A stretch of 34,629 nt of DNA, from NCBI GenBank assembly GCA_017935025.1, contig JAGBIL010000043.1, positions 1 to 34,629 of the forward strand, written 5' to 3'. How positions within the stretch are numbered: position 1 is the first letter of the stretch; each line of letters begins with the position of its first letter. Shown here in pieces: positions 16,428-24,503 of this stretch. The notes beneath the pieces are model-generated. The model saw only the letters and a list, made by a program, of their open reading frames with translations. It ran no database searches and had not been told where the DNA came from. Both the position numbers and the translations under genes were made by a program. The DNA comes from Opitutales bacterium. Lineage in GTDB: Bacteria > Verrucomicrobiota > Verrucomicrobiia > Opitutales > UBA953.

Positions 16428-17707
16428 TAGTTTTCGGAGGTTTTATTTTCGTTAAAGAGAGCCAGCCCCTTGACCGTCAGGCGGTATTTTTGGCGGGGAT
16501 GATGCGGTTTGTCCGGATAAAGCGGCACCGCCACACCGGATTTCAGCGCCGGGCTTAGTGTATATTCGATAAAGTTTTTGCGATCTTTCAAGCCGACCGA
16601 CGCCATCGCCTCTTTTACGGAAAGCGAGCCCGTTCCCGTCGCCAGAATAAAGCGGCGGACGTTTTCGCTAAGCCCTCCCCAAACGGTGCTCGAACTTGCG
16701 GGGGGAGTTTTAGAGCTTGCGGGGGAACTTGGTGGGGAAGTGGAGGCGCAACTTGCGGGGGCACTCTCTGAACTTGCGGGGCAAGTTGAGGGGGCACTTG
16801 CGGGGGTGCTTGTTGCCGTACTTGCGGGGGAAGTTATGGGCGTTCCCCATTCTGCGGGAGCGTTGATGAGCAAGTGGCGATTTCTCAGCTCGTTTTTCTC
16901 GCCCACAAGTAAGTTCCGGAAAAAGCGGATTAAAAATTCAAAATTCGGCGTAATTCCTTTTTTCACGTTGCGATAATTGGCGCGAACAAGCGCGTTGCGG
17001 AAATACCACGAATGGCGCTCGAACAAAGTGTTGTCCGCCTCAAAACCGATAGAGCGCAAATATTTTATGATAAAAATCGCCGTCGTTCGCGTGTTGCCTT
17101 CGCAAAACGGATGAATCTGCCACAAGCCGGAAACGAATTTCGCGAGGTGGAGAATCGTTTCGTTCATGTTCAGCCCCGCGTAGGAAAATTTCCGCTCCTG
17201 CACGATGTCGTATTCCAGCGTCCGCACGAGTTCTTCGCAACTGACGTACAACACCGTGTCGCCGCGCAGCACCCATTCTTTTTTCGTGATATCGAACTCG
17301 CGAAGCGTTCCCGCGTGGTCAAACACGCCGTCGAAGATGCGGCGGTGCGTCGCGACGAATCCGGGAACGCTGAACGAAAACGATTGTTCGCTGAGCAGTT
17401 TCGTGATGTTGACGGCAACTTTGTCCGCCTCCTGTGCCTCCGAATCGTCGGGAATCCGCGCCGTTCGCGTTTGGTAATAGCCGCGCACCAAGTCCCGCGC
17501 GTCGTCGATGGAAATTTCGCCCTCAATGTGGCGCAACGCCGTTTCCTTCAGGTATTCGGAAACGTGAAGCCCGTCAACCGCCTGCAAGCCGATGGCGGCT
17601 TTCCATGCGCAGGCGCGTTCCCGCGTATGCGGTTCGCTCACGCGGATGTACTCGTCGAAATTAGAAAATTTCGCTTCGTCTTCCCGCAAATATTCTTCGA
17701 AATCCAT
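16427..17707 (-). CDS. Fic-domain protein with low-complexity linker and C-terminal winged helix (type I RM-associated)
   Basis: 426 residues. The Fic active-site motif HPFCEGNTRTT (199-209) matches HxFx[D/E]GNxR; Fic enzymes usually transfer AMP to a target protein hydroxyl. Residues 291-341 are low complexity, with repeated SPAS/PPAS units encoded by about 21-bp DNA repeats. The same DNA read one frame over encodes PPQV heptads, the repeat that family members normally have here. After the tract the usual C-terminal domain resumes (LSVKEAMASVGLKDRKNF, QKYRLT). The ATG at 17707 is taken as start. It is coupled by TAATG to the hsdR remnant. It could be intact with a diverged linker or carry two compensating frameshifts. 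Confidence 0.85.
   Translation of the reverse strand: MDFEEYLREDEAKFSNFDEYIRVSEPHTRERACAWKAAIGLQAVDGLHVSEYLKETALRHIEGEISIDDARDLVRGYYQTRTARIPDDSEAQEADKVAVNITKLLSEQSFSFSVPGFVATHRRIFDGVFDHAGTLREFDITKKEWVLRGDTVLYVSCEELVRTLEYDIVQERKFSYAGLNMNETILHLAKFVSGLWQIHPFCEGNTRTTAIFIIKYLRSIGFEADNTLFERHSWYFRNALVRANYRNVKKGITPNFEFLIRFFRNLLVGEKNELRNRHLLINAPAEWGTPITSPASTATSTPASAPSTCPASSESAPASCASTSPPSSPASSKTPPASSSTVWGGLSENVRRFILATGTGSLSVKEAMASVGLKDRKNFIEYTLSPALKSGVAVPLYPDKPHHPRQKYRLTVKGLALFNENKTSEN
16685..16837 (-). repeat. Degenerate 21-bp coding repeat with C-runs in the Fic gene
   Basis: CCCCCGCAAGT or close variants recur about six times, at mostly 21-bp or shorter spacing on the minus strand, with several C5-C6 runs. 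In the gene's frame it reads SPAS-like; shifted by one base it reads PPQV repeats. The C-runs and repeats make it prone to slippage. Confidence 0.75.
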
Positions 17708-17782
17708 CGGCTTTTATTGTGCCCGAAAAGCCGCGAAAACGCGAGAATAAAGGGGATTTTTAGTGAATAATGAATAACGCCA

Positions 17783-18403
17783 TTACTCTCCGCGCAGCCC
17801 CCTCTCTCCCATTTTTCGCGCTTCAATGCGCATACGCGACATCTTTTCTTTCAAGCCGCCGTCTTCGAGAAATTTCTCTTCGAGTGCCGCCACTTGTTTA
17901 TCCAGCAGAAAGCCTGTTTGGTGAATAAGCACGATAATGATGTTGGCAACGATGTCCTCCGGGCGCGTCTCGATAAATTCGCGATAGTTTTCATAACTGC
18001 CGCTGTTTTTGCGGCAAAGCCCGCGGACAAATCGTGCTTCCCGGGAATCCGTATCCCAAGCCGTATAGCCGTGAACATTGAGAAAATCTTTGTAGTCTTC
18101 GAGAAGTTCCGCGAGGCTCGCGCGGGCGACATTCGTCAAAAAAAGCTCGGATTGCTTGCTTCCCGCTCCCGACATTGAGCCCTCCACGATGTTCTGCTTG
18201 CCGCTACGCGCCGCCTGAATCATTTGGTCGATGGTGCGGTCGCCGGGTTTGAGGAAGCGCTGAGTAAATTTTACCGTCGCCAGATAGACGGAGTTCGAGC
18301 GCTGGTAGGAAAGGAGTTTTTCGTAGGGGCGATAGGTGAGAATCTGCTTGGTCTTCGGGCGAGAAGAATGAGAAGAACGGGACGATTTTTCGAGATCGGA
18401 CAT
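17783..18403 (-). CDS. Four-helix-bundle (S23-like) suffix-domain protein
   Basis: 206 residues from the ATG at 18403; another in-frame ATG is at 18412. The helical core matches the four-helix-bundle/S23 family: YEKLLSYQRSNSVYLATVKF, DRTIDQMIQAARSGKQNIVEG, LFLTNVARASLAELLEDYKDFL, followed by a long C-terminal helix. These proteins occur in rRNA intervening sequences and, as here, as cargo in variable genomic islands; their biochemical role is not established. It lies between an unknown gene and the second Fic gene on the same strand. Confidence 0.8.
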   Translation of the reverse strand: MSDLEKSSRSSHSSRPKTKQILTYRPYEKLLSYQRSNSVYLATVKFTQRFLKPGDRTIDQMIQAARSGKQNIVEGSMSGAGSKQSELFLTNVARASLAELLEDYKDFLNVHGYTAWDTDSREARFVRGLCRKNSGSYENYREFIETRPEDIVANIIIVLIHQTGFLLDKQVAALEEKFLEDGGLKEKMSRMRIEARKMGERGLRGE

Positions 18404-18585
18404 GAGCACCATTCTTCAGGCGAAATACCCACCTTGCGAGTAGAAAATAACCTTTCTCCCCAAAAAATCGCGGGAACGCCGTGCGTTCCTGCCGTCCCAT
18501 CTTCTCAATGCTCTCGTAGGAAAAGAATTTTCCGCTCCCACCAAGTAGCCGGTATTGCGCGCAACGCGCCTTCCCATTTCTCCCA

Positions 18586-19374
18586 TTATTCCCCGCGCAA
18601 ATCCCGCAACCACGCATTGTGGTCTGGAACGTCCGCCCAAATTTTCCGTCCGTCTTCCGCCACTTTTTTCAATTTTGCCATCCGCTCTTCCCGCGAAAAA
18701 GCCGGCTTCGTGGAAATAATCTGTTCCAAATGAAAATTCTTCTTCTCCAAAGTGCGGTGATGATACTCATAGCTGATTTTCAAAGTTACCTCGCTGTAAA
18801 CCTTGTCAAAACCGCGCAACATATCTTTGGACGATTCTACGACCAACAAATTCTTCTCCCCGGGAACCGTAATGTGAAGATTCGCTTTTTGCTTTCCGCC
18901 CACGTTCTCAACCGTTCCCGTAACAAAACGCTCAACGCGAATCCACGATGCCCGCTCCGGCGGAAGCTTCAGCGGCGTTGCTTTAGAAATTTTCAAATTA
19001 TTTTCAGGCGAACCAATAGAATAAGCCACAGACTCATCCTTCATTGCCGCACGCTCCCATTCGCGGGCGATATCGATTCGCTCTTGCGTTGAAACCGCGT
19101 CTTCATCTCCTGCATTAATCGCCGCGACATCTGCCGCCAACACATTTGCAAGCGCCGCAGAAACAGAAAAAACCAAGCGCAACGAACCGTTTTCCATCGC
19201 GGGAACGCCGTGCGGCGCATTACCGTCGTTCCCGTAAACAAACTTCATCGCTTGCTCATAAAATTTCAAAAAATCATTCCGACTGATATGTTCCGAAGAC
19301 ACAAAGCGCCCGTCCGCCATCTTCTTCGAAAACGACAGCGGAATCTTCACAAACTCTGTTCCCGCATCGGACAT
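18586..19374 (-). CDS. Uncharacterised protein in the type I RM island
   Basis: 262 residues. I do not recognise a family. It has no signal peptide or membrane helix. The N-terminal half is mainly helical and mentions no catalytic motif; the C-terminal half contains alternating hydrophobic strands (KANLHITVPGEKNLLVVE, VTLKISYEYHH) and ends in a charged helix (SREERMAKLKKVAEDG). Codon usage and octamer content (three copies) match the host genome, unlike the ATPase gene next to it. ATG start at 19374. Confidence 0.6.
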   Translation of the reverse strand: MSDAGTEFVKIPLSFSKKMADGRFVSSEHISRNDFLKFYEQAMKFVYGNDGNAPHGVPAMENGSLRLVFSVSAALANVLAADVAAINAGDEDAVSTQERIDIAREWERAAMKDESVAYSIGSPENNLKISKATPLKLPPERASWIRVERFVTGTVENVGGKQKANLHITVPGEKNLLVVESSKDMLRGFDKVYSEVTLKISYEYHHRTLEKKNFHLEQIISTKPAFSREERMAKLKKVAEDGRKIWADVPDHNAWLRDLRGE

Positions 19375-19413
19375 TCTTTGAAATCTTTTATGCCCAAAAT
19401 TTTTCTACCAAAA

Positions 19414-19578
19414 TCATGGCTTGGCGAGGAAAAATTCCGTTCCCGCCAAACTCGTGTAAATCTCCCGCGTCGAATCCCGCTTCTTCTTAAATTCCAAAAC
19501 CGCTCCCTCGCGGGAACACTTCGGCTGTCTCACCAATTCCGCAACTTCCTGCGGGGTGTATTTCCAAAGGTAGGTCAT
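19414..19578 (-). CDS. Small ORF, 54 residues, unknown
   Basis: It reads MTYLWKYTPQEVAELVRQPK at its start and ends in FFLAKP; TPQEVAELVR could be a helix of a DNA-binding or TA-like peptide, but this is not diagnostic. It lies in the otherwise empty 234 bp between the OLD-like gene and the unknown gene, on the same strand. It contains an octamer copy. It could be a remnant of a longer gene. Confidence 0.35.
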   Translation of the reverse strand: MTYLWKYTPQEVAELVRQPKCSREGAVLEFKKKRDSTREIYTSLAGTEFFLAKP

Positions 19579-19608
19579 TTTAGCTATTTTGGATAAATAT
19601 TCCTAATT

Positions 19609-21411
19609 TTAACATTCTTGAGCCCAAAACAAAGACAGACCCGCTAAAAGGTTGTCGAATTTTTGTAGCGTTTCATCTGAAAATTCTATTTTTCGCTTAT
19701 TGATGAATGCTTCTTGGATAGCAGTATTAAACTCGCTCTTTTTATACTTAGTTGCGCTTGGATTAAACAATCGAGTAACCAACAACCTTTCGCTTTCATT
19801 AAAAATCTCTTCCATTGAAGAAGTTCCGATTTCTGAAACGAACTCATCGTACGTTTTAATTTTTGAGGTAATAATGGGGCCTAAAGAATCAACATACTGC
19901 TGTTTTGCTATTTTCCCTGCTTTATCGGAATCAAGTAAAATTAAAAAATCTTTATTCCACGCTAAATACAGCTGAATCACTGGAATATTTTTCGCACATC
20001 CAGAGCCTGGAAGTAAGTTCCGTATTTCATATTTATTCCCCTTAATGACTTCATTTATATACCGTAGCGTATAGTAATCATTTTTACCCTCCGTCATTAT
20101 AACGCTTGGGACTTTTTCTAATAAACCAGGTTGGTAGTCTAATGCATCAAGCGCAGGTTGATAGTAATCTTGCTGATTTGGATTTTGAGCAACAAATTGC
20201 CTGTACGGGAAAGCTTGAATATTTACAACAGACTTAACATCGAAAGTATCAGAATAATCAATAGCATCATTCTTTACAACAAATGCTCCCTCTAACCACT
20301 TCGGGTTAATCATGTGATGACTATGCGTTGTGTACAGTAATTTTAACGGTTTGGATTCTTCTTCCACAAAACGTTCGAATGTTTCAAGTAATCGTTGTTG
20401 TGCCGTAGAATGAAGGTTGGAAGCCGGCTCATCCAATAAAAATAACGTTTCTCCCAAATCTGTTTTTCTATTTTTCCGAAAAAGGGTAAAAAACAAAAAA
20501 GAAAAGAACCAACGAAAACCAAGACTTCGTTCTGAAATATAGAAGAATTCAGAATTTTCTTTTATTCGTAACTCCAAATAAACACTCTCGCCCTCTTCCA
20601 CCCCAAAGCGCAAAACGACGCTCGGCTTGCGGGAAGTTGAATTAAACAGTCGTCCCCAACTAGAAAAAACTTCATTACTTATTCTTGTTTGTAAAATCTC
20701 AACTCTCGACTCGAAAATATCCCGAGACGCAGAGTCTTTTGAAAGATAATTATCAACTAACGAAGTCTTTATTGTTCCGTTAGGAATTATCTCTTGAAGA
20801 ATATCTTCTACCACGTCTCGATATTGAACATTGGCAGGTTCTTCTGATGAATCTCCTGTTAGATAAATCCTCTCAGGGAATGAAAATAAAAAATTTTCAT
20901 AATAGAGGATCCTCGGCATCAAGTTTTCTTGAATATACGTTACCAAATCTTGCCATATTTGCTCCTCGTGCCCGAACACTCGAGACTTTTTTGCACCCTT
21001 TTTCCTCATTTCTGGAGAAAACCCCCAATAAGAAATATTCTTTTGATGCTTAGATCCTTCAAAAGAGCATGTAGTTCGTATAGAAAATGATGAAATTTGT
21101 TTATATCTCACAAAACCTCGCTCCCGAAGAAATTGAGCGATACGGACATTATCTTCCACGTCGACCTCTACCCAGGCTTCAACAGATACTTTCCCTGTAA
21201 AATTCGCTTTAGACTGCTTAGGGATTAGCCTATGGACTTCTGCTTTCGGAAACCCTTTATTTACAACATTTATAGCTTCTAAAATCGTCGTCTTTCCACT
21301 CTCATTTAAGCCGATAAAAGTGTAAATCTTACAATTTGGTCGTTTTGATAAATCAATCGTCAAATCTTGAATTCCCTTGTAGTTCTTTATTACAAATTTT
21401 TTATATTTCAT
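19609..21411 (-). CDS. OLD-family ATP-dependent nuclease (ABC ATPase plus Toprim)
   Basis: 600 residues. Walker A GLNESGKT (34-41), an ABC-like signature region ERSLGFRWFFSF (about 294-305), Walker B LFLLDEPASNLH (323-334) and H-loop TTHSHH. They are followed by a Toprim nuclease domain with Glu441 (MTEGKND) and Asp494/Asp496 (LLDSDKAG). This domain order is that of OLD nucleases, which act in phage defence alone or with partners (for example the Gabija GajA type). The gene is visibly AT-richer than its surroundings and has no copy of the octamer, pointing to recent horizontal acquisition. It directly follows hsdS (20 bp) on the same strand. No UvrD-like GajB partner is seen. Confidence 0.88.
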   Translation of the reverse strand: MKYKKFVIKNYKGIQDLTIDLSKRPNCKIYTFIGLNESGKTTILEAINVVNKGFPKAEVHRLIPKQSKANFTGKVSVEAWVEVDVEDNVRIAQFLRERGFVRYKQISSFSIRTTCSFEGSKHQKNISYWGFSPEMRKKGAKKSRVFGHEEQIWQDLVTYIQENLMPRILYYENFLFSFPERIYLTGDSSEEPANVQYRDVVEDILQEIIPNGTIKTSLVDNYLSKDSASRDIFESRVEILQTRISNEVFSSWGRLFNSTSRKPSVVLRFGVEEGESVYLELRIKENSEFFYISERSLGFRWFFSFLFFTLFRKNRKTDLGETLFLLDEPASNLHSTAQQRLLETFERFVEEESKPLKLLYTTHSHHMINPKWLEGAFVVKNDAIDYSDTFDVKSVVNIQAFPYRQFVAQNPNQQDYYQPALDALDYQPGLLEKVPSVIMTEGKNDYYTLRYINEVIKGNKYEIRNLLPGSGCAKNIPVIQLYLAWNKDFLILLDSDKAGKIAKQQYVDSLGPIITSKIKTYDEFVSEIGTSSMEEIFNESERLLVTRLFNPSATKYKKSEFNTAIQEAFINKRKIEFSDETLQKFDNLLAGLSLFWAQEC

Positions 21412-21431
21412 AAAATTTAGGGTTTAAGAAA

Positions 21432-22530
21432 TTATAGACTTGAGTCTTTCCCCATTCTCGCAAGAAGCAACGAGAGAAAGTTTGTTAAGTTTGAAATTTC
21501 TTGCTTCTTAAGTTTTACCAAATGAGAGATAGATTGAGCCTTTCTCTCGTATAATTCAAGTGCGGGGACATCAGGAATCAGAATTTCTGCTTCATTGAGA
21601 CTACTTTGCGTTATCAGGCTTTGAACCCCGCCTTTCATGATTTCTTCGTATTTAAAGCCTTTTAAATACTGATAGACATATTCATAAAAATCGGATTTCA
21701 CAACTAAAACGTTGTCAGCCGTCCAACAAGGCTCGTCATACTTATTAACGATTCCGATTGTTCCGACACGCCCTGTTGTCAAAAAGCGGGAATGCTGGTT
21801 TTCTTCCTTTGCATAACCGATAATCCCTGCCGCTCCTGCAACCGGATACTTGTAGACGGAATCTGCCAGATCCCGTTTATCGGTCAACGTTTTTCCACTT
21901 GTTACAGACGCTATTTCTCCCAGCGTTCCGGTGCGCCAGCCGGGGGGGGGGGAGGTGGGCGGGATCGATGTTGTCCACGAAGGTGCGGCGGTAGAGGGTT
22001 TGGGCGGCGGATTCGAGGGAGGAGATGAGGCGTTCGTTGAGGCGGATGCGGTGCGTGAGTGTTTCGTATTCGGCAACGATTTCGCGTTGGCGGGAAAGCG
22101 GCGGAATCGGTAAACGCAAATCGCAAAAATCTTCCCAAGTCAAACTTCCGCGAACCCCACCGACAGCATAGAAACTGGCTTCCCGGTCGAATTCTTTTCG
22201 GGAAAACCACATCATCAAATATTTCGGCAAAAGCGTTCCCGTATCGACAACTTCAAACATCGGATACGCGGGCGACATAATTGCCGCTTCTTCCTCAAAC
22301 ATCGCGATCGGCATTTTTCCGTCGCGACTCACCTGCATAAGGCTACACGCAAACTGTTCCCGCCGGATAACTTTATAATTGGACAAATCCGTTCCAATGA
22401 CATTGGCGACCGACGGAATGAACGCTTTGTCGATAGTCAGCCCGACAAGTTTCGTTACCGTTAAATCGCGGCTGCGGGAATCGACTTCGCGGATGTAATC
22501 GCCGAGGCGTTTGTAGGCGGTTTTATTCAT
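21432..22530 (-). CDS. hsdS: Type I restriction-modification specificity subunit HsdS, frame broken at an 11-G tract (phase-variable)
   Basis: HsdS gives target recognition to HsdM/HsdR. From the ATG at 22530 the first half encodes one target-recognition domain (about 1-145) and the central conserved helices (PIPPLSRQREIVAEYETL). At the C-run (complement of 21942-21952) the current 11 bases put the frame out, and translation stops at 21877 (217 residues). The second half is intact in another frame: GWRTGTLGEIASVTSGKT opens the second recognition domain and the terminal conserved helix ends at 21432. With 10 or 13 bases the gene reads through (365 or 366 residues). With 12 it stops at 21911. 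It starts by TGATG overlap with the Fic gene. Confidence 0.9.
21942..21952 (+). repeat. Poly-G11 homopolymer in hsdS
   Basis: Eleven consecutive G on the + strand (C on the coding strand), placed between the two halves of hsdS. It is by far the longest homopolymer of G/C I see in the window and is a classical slipped-strand mispairing site. Confidence 0.95.
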
Positions 22531-23681
22531 CAGAACACATCCTCCTTATTGAAGATGTCGAGATACTTTTGAAAAACAAAAAGTCGGTTTCGGCTTTGTT
22601 TTGTCGCCTCGGAAATCAACCCATCTTCGCACATTTTTTTCACAAGATCGTTTGCCGATTTGTAAGTGATACCGCACACGCTTGCCGCCTGTTCCACCGT
22701 GGAATAGGGATTTTTCAGCATTGCATGGAGCAGAAGGATTGCAGAAGTACTACGGCGACCGTAGCGTTCCCGTATAAGGATTTCGGAATTTTCTTTAAGC
22801 CGTAGGATTTCAGCCAAGCTTTCCGCCGCCAACGTTGCTGTTTGTTCCACGCCGACCAAAAAATATTTAATCCAGTGGGCGAGGTCGTTTTTCGTCCGAA
22901 TATTGCTTAAATTGTCGTAATAAATATCTTTCCGCTTTTCAAAATAAGTCGATAAGTAGAGAAGCGGTTTTTCTAAAAGTTTTTCTTTTACGAGAAACAG
23001 CGTTATGAGCAGGCGCCCGATGCGTCCGTTCCCGTCAAGAAACGGGTGAATTGTTTCAAACTGGTAGTGCGCAATGGCGACCTTTATCAACGCCGGCAAG
23101 GAAATCGCATCGTTATTTAAAAAGTTTTCCAAATCCCCCATGAGCCGATTGACTAAATCTTGATGCGGAGGAATAAATTTTGCATCGGCGAGAGAAACAC
23201 CGGCAATCCAGTTTTGACTTGTTCGATATTCACCGGGAAGTTTGTGCGTTCCGCGAACGCCATCGAGCAGGATACGATGAGTGGATTTTATAAGCCGCGA
23301 AGAAATCGGTAACGTTTCCAACTCGGAAACGGCATGATTTATCGCACGAATGTAGTTGTTGACCTCCGTCCAATCGTTTCTCTTTTCCGGTTCAATTTCG
23401 GAAATCGGCAAAAGGGCTTCGTCCATTTTTGTTTGAGTTCCTTCGATTTTGCTGGAAACGACAGCTTCCTTTGCAACGTGAAGTTGAATGAACAAATCAA
23501 TATTCGGGACAAGGCGGGAAAAAGAATTCAACTCGCCGAGTTTAACGGCGGCTTTTTCCAGGAGGTGGTTTATTCCCGCATCGGACCAACCCCAATCATC
23601 GTTAACGCAATTGGGAACAAAATACCTATATTCATAAGCCTGCTCGTAGTGCCCGGAAATAAACTTTTCGATTTCAATCAT
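22530..23681 (-). CDS. Fic-family protein with inhibitory helix and winged-helix domain
   Basis: 383 residues. Inhibitory motif SSKIEG (Ser76...Glu80-Gly81) matches the [S/T]xxxE[G/N] helix that blocks ATP in class II Fic proteins. The Fic motif is HPFLDGNGRIGR (212-223). The C-terminal winged helix (about 320-375: TVEQAASVCGITYKSANDLVKKM) suggests DNA binding. Fic enzymes AMPylate proteins. Here a self-regulated transcription factor role is plausible because a palindrome array lies 12 bp upstream of the start. Its stop overlaps the hsdS start (TGATG), so hsdS translation is coupled to it. Confidence 0.93.
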   Translation of the reverse strand: MIEIEKFISGHYEQAYEYRYFVPNCVNDDWGWSDAGINHLLEKAAVKLGELNSFSRLVPNIDLFIQLHVAKEAVVSSKIEGTQTKMDEALLPISEIEPEKRNDWTEVNNYIRAINHAVSELETLPISSRLIKSTHRILLDGVRGTHKLPGEYRTSQNWIAGVSLADAKFIPPHQDLVNRLMGDLENFLNNDAISLPALIKVAIAHYQFETIHPFLDGNGRIGRLLITLFLVKEKLLEKPLLYLSTYFEKRKDIYYDNLSNIRTKNDLAHWIKYFLVGVEQTATLAAESLAEILRLKENSEILIRERYGRRSTSAILLLHAMLKNPYSTVEQAASVCGITYKSANDLVKKMCEDGLISEATKQSRNRLFVFQKYLDIFNKEDVF

Positions 23682-23692
23682 GGAAGCGCTCT

Positions 23693-23826
23693 TTATTTTA
23701 GTTTCTTAACGGAAACTAAAATAACAAACTTCTTATTTTAGTTTAAAGCATAAAACTAAAATAAGAAAAACTCTTATTTTAGTTTTGAGGCTAAAAGTAA
23801 AATAAGAGGTTTCCTTATTTTACTTT
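23693..23826. promoter_or_regulatory. Array of three palindromes plus a half-site upstream of the Fic gene
   Basis: P1 23693-23724 (13-bp perfect arms), P2 23730-23767 (15-bp perfect arms) and P3 23771-23808 (16-bp arms, one mismatch) share the half-site CTTATTTTAGTTT. A lone half-site lies at 23814-23826. Palindrome centres are 40-41 bp apart, about four helical turns. The array starts 12 bp upstream of the Fic ATG, so it covers the likely promoter; an operator role is inferred. The strongly AT-rich composition contrasts with its surroundings. Confidence 0.8.
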
Positions 23827-23852
23827 CCGTAAACAAGGCGGACGCGGGAACG

Positions 23853-24491
23853 TCAGGAGGCGTCGGTTTTCCCGTGAACGGCGTAGTGCATTTTGTTTTG
23901 CACGCTCGCATAGAAACGCCGGGTCGCGAGTGCGGTTTTGTCGTAGTCGATCGCCGTCGCGTAGAGGTCTGTGATTTTCTGATAAAACTTGCGTTCGCTG
24001 GCGCGGATTTCGCGGATGCGCTCAAGTTGTTCCTCGAAATATTTGTCCGTGAGGTTGCCGCCGCGTTTGAGGCGAGCATCATCCATCACCCAGCCTTTGA
24101 TGGTGTAGCTCGACGCGATTTGATTAACCCATTTTCGGAATTGGACGGCGCGCTCGGAGTTAACTTTAAACCCGACTGCGATTATAACCTGCAAATTGTA
24201 ATGATTCGGAGTCCGCGCGACCATTCTCGCCCCTTCAGCTTGAACTATCCGGAAATTCCGGATAGTTGCCGACTCACTCAATTCCAAGTCCGAATAAATC
24301 TTTTTTATGTGCTCGTTAATCGTTCGAACATCAACATCGTAAAGCGCGGCGAGCATTTTTTGCGTCAGCCAAATGTTTTCGTCCTCGTAGCGAATTTCAA
24401 AGGTTTCCTGTGCGTTCCCGCCGGAAGCGATAAACGTCAGGTATTCCGCCGCGCTTGAGCGAATGGAAGGATTTTCCGGAGAGTTTTTCAT
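23853..24491 (-). CDS. RhuM-family protein, apparently C-terminally truncated
   Basis: 212 residues, whereas RhuM homologues I know of are usually over 300. The N-terminal KilA/Bro-like region is clear: FEIRYEDENIWLTQKMLAALYDVDVRTINEHIKKI, then NHYNLQVIIAVGFKVNSERAVQFRKW and TIKGWVMDDARLKRG. The frame stops after YAVHGKTDAS, where family members normally continue. RhuM genes are frequent passengers inside type I RM loci; function unresolved. It starts 12 bp after hsdM. The truncation falls close to the palindrome array, suggesting that array plus Fic gene were inserted or rearranged here. Confidence 0.85.
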   Translation of the reverse strand: MKNSPENPSIRSSAAEYLTFIASGGNAQETFEIRYEDENIWLTQKMLAALYDVDVRTINEHIKKIYSDLELSESATIRNFRIVQAEGARMVARTPNHYNLQVIIAVGFKVNSERAVQFRKWVNQIASSYTIKGWVMDDARLKRGGNLTDKYFEEQLERIREIRASERKFYQKITDLYATAIDYDKTALATRRFYASVQNKMHYAVHGKTDAS

Positions 24492-24503
24492 GGCAACGTT
24501 TTC

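Noticed and set aside
18413..18585. Degenerate copy of the start of the four-helix-bundle gene
   Set aside because: A short resemblance (CTCGTAGGAAAAGAATTTT versus CTGGTAGGAAAGGAGTTTT) is too weak to call a duplicated fragment; nothing else is seen in this gap.
19609..21411. Complete Gabija system
   Set aside because: The ATPase-Toprim protein resembles GajA in domain order, but no UvrD/PcrA-like helicase gene is adjacent on either side.
21432..22076. Second half of hsdS as an independent gene starting at 22076
   Set aside because: The region before the G tract in that frame is a shadow (Ser/Pro/Asn-rich); only sequence after the tract is HsdS-like.
23693..23826. CRISPR array
   Set aside because: The repeated units are palindromes with 3-6 bp between them and no unique spacers of about 30 bp, and no cas genes are nearby.
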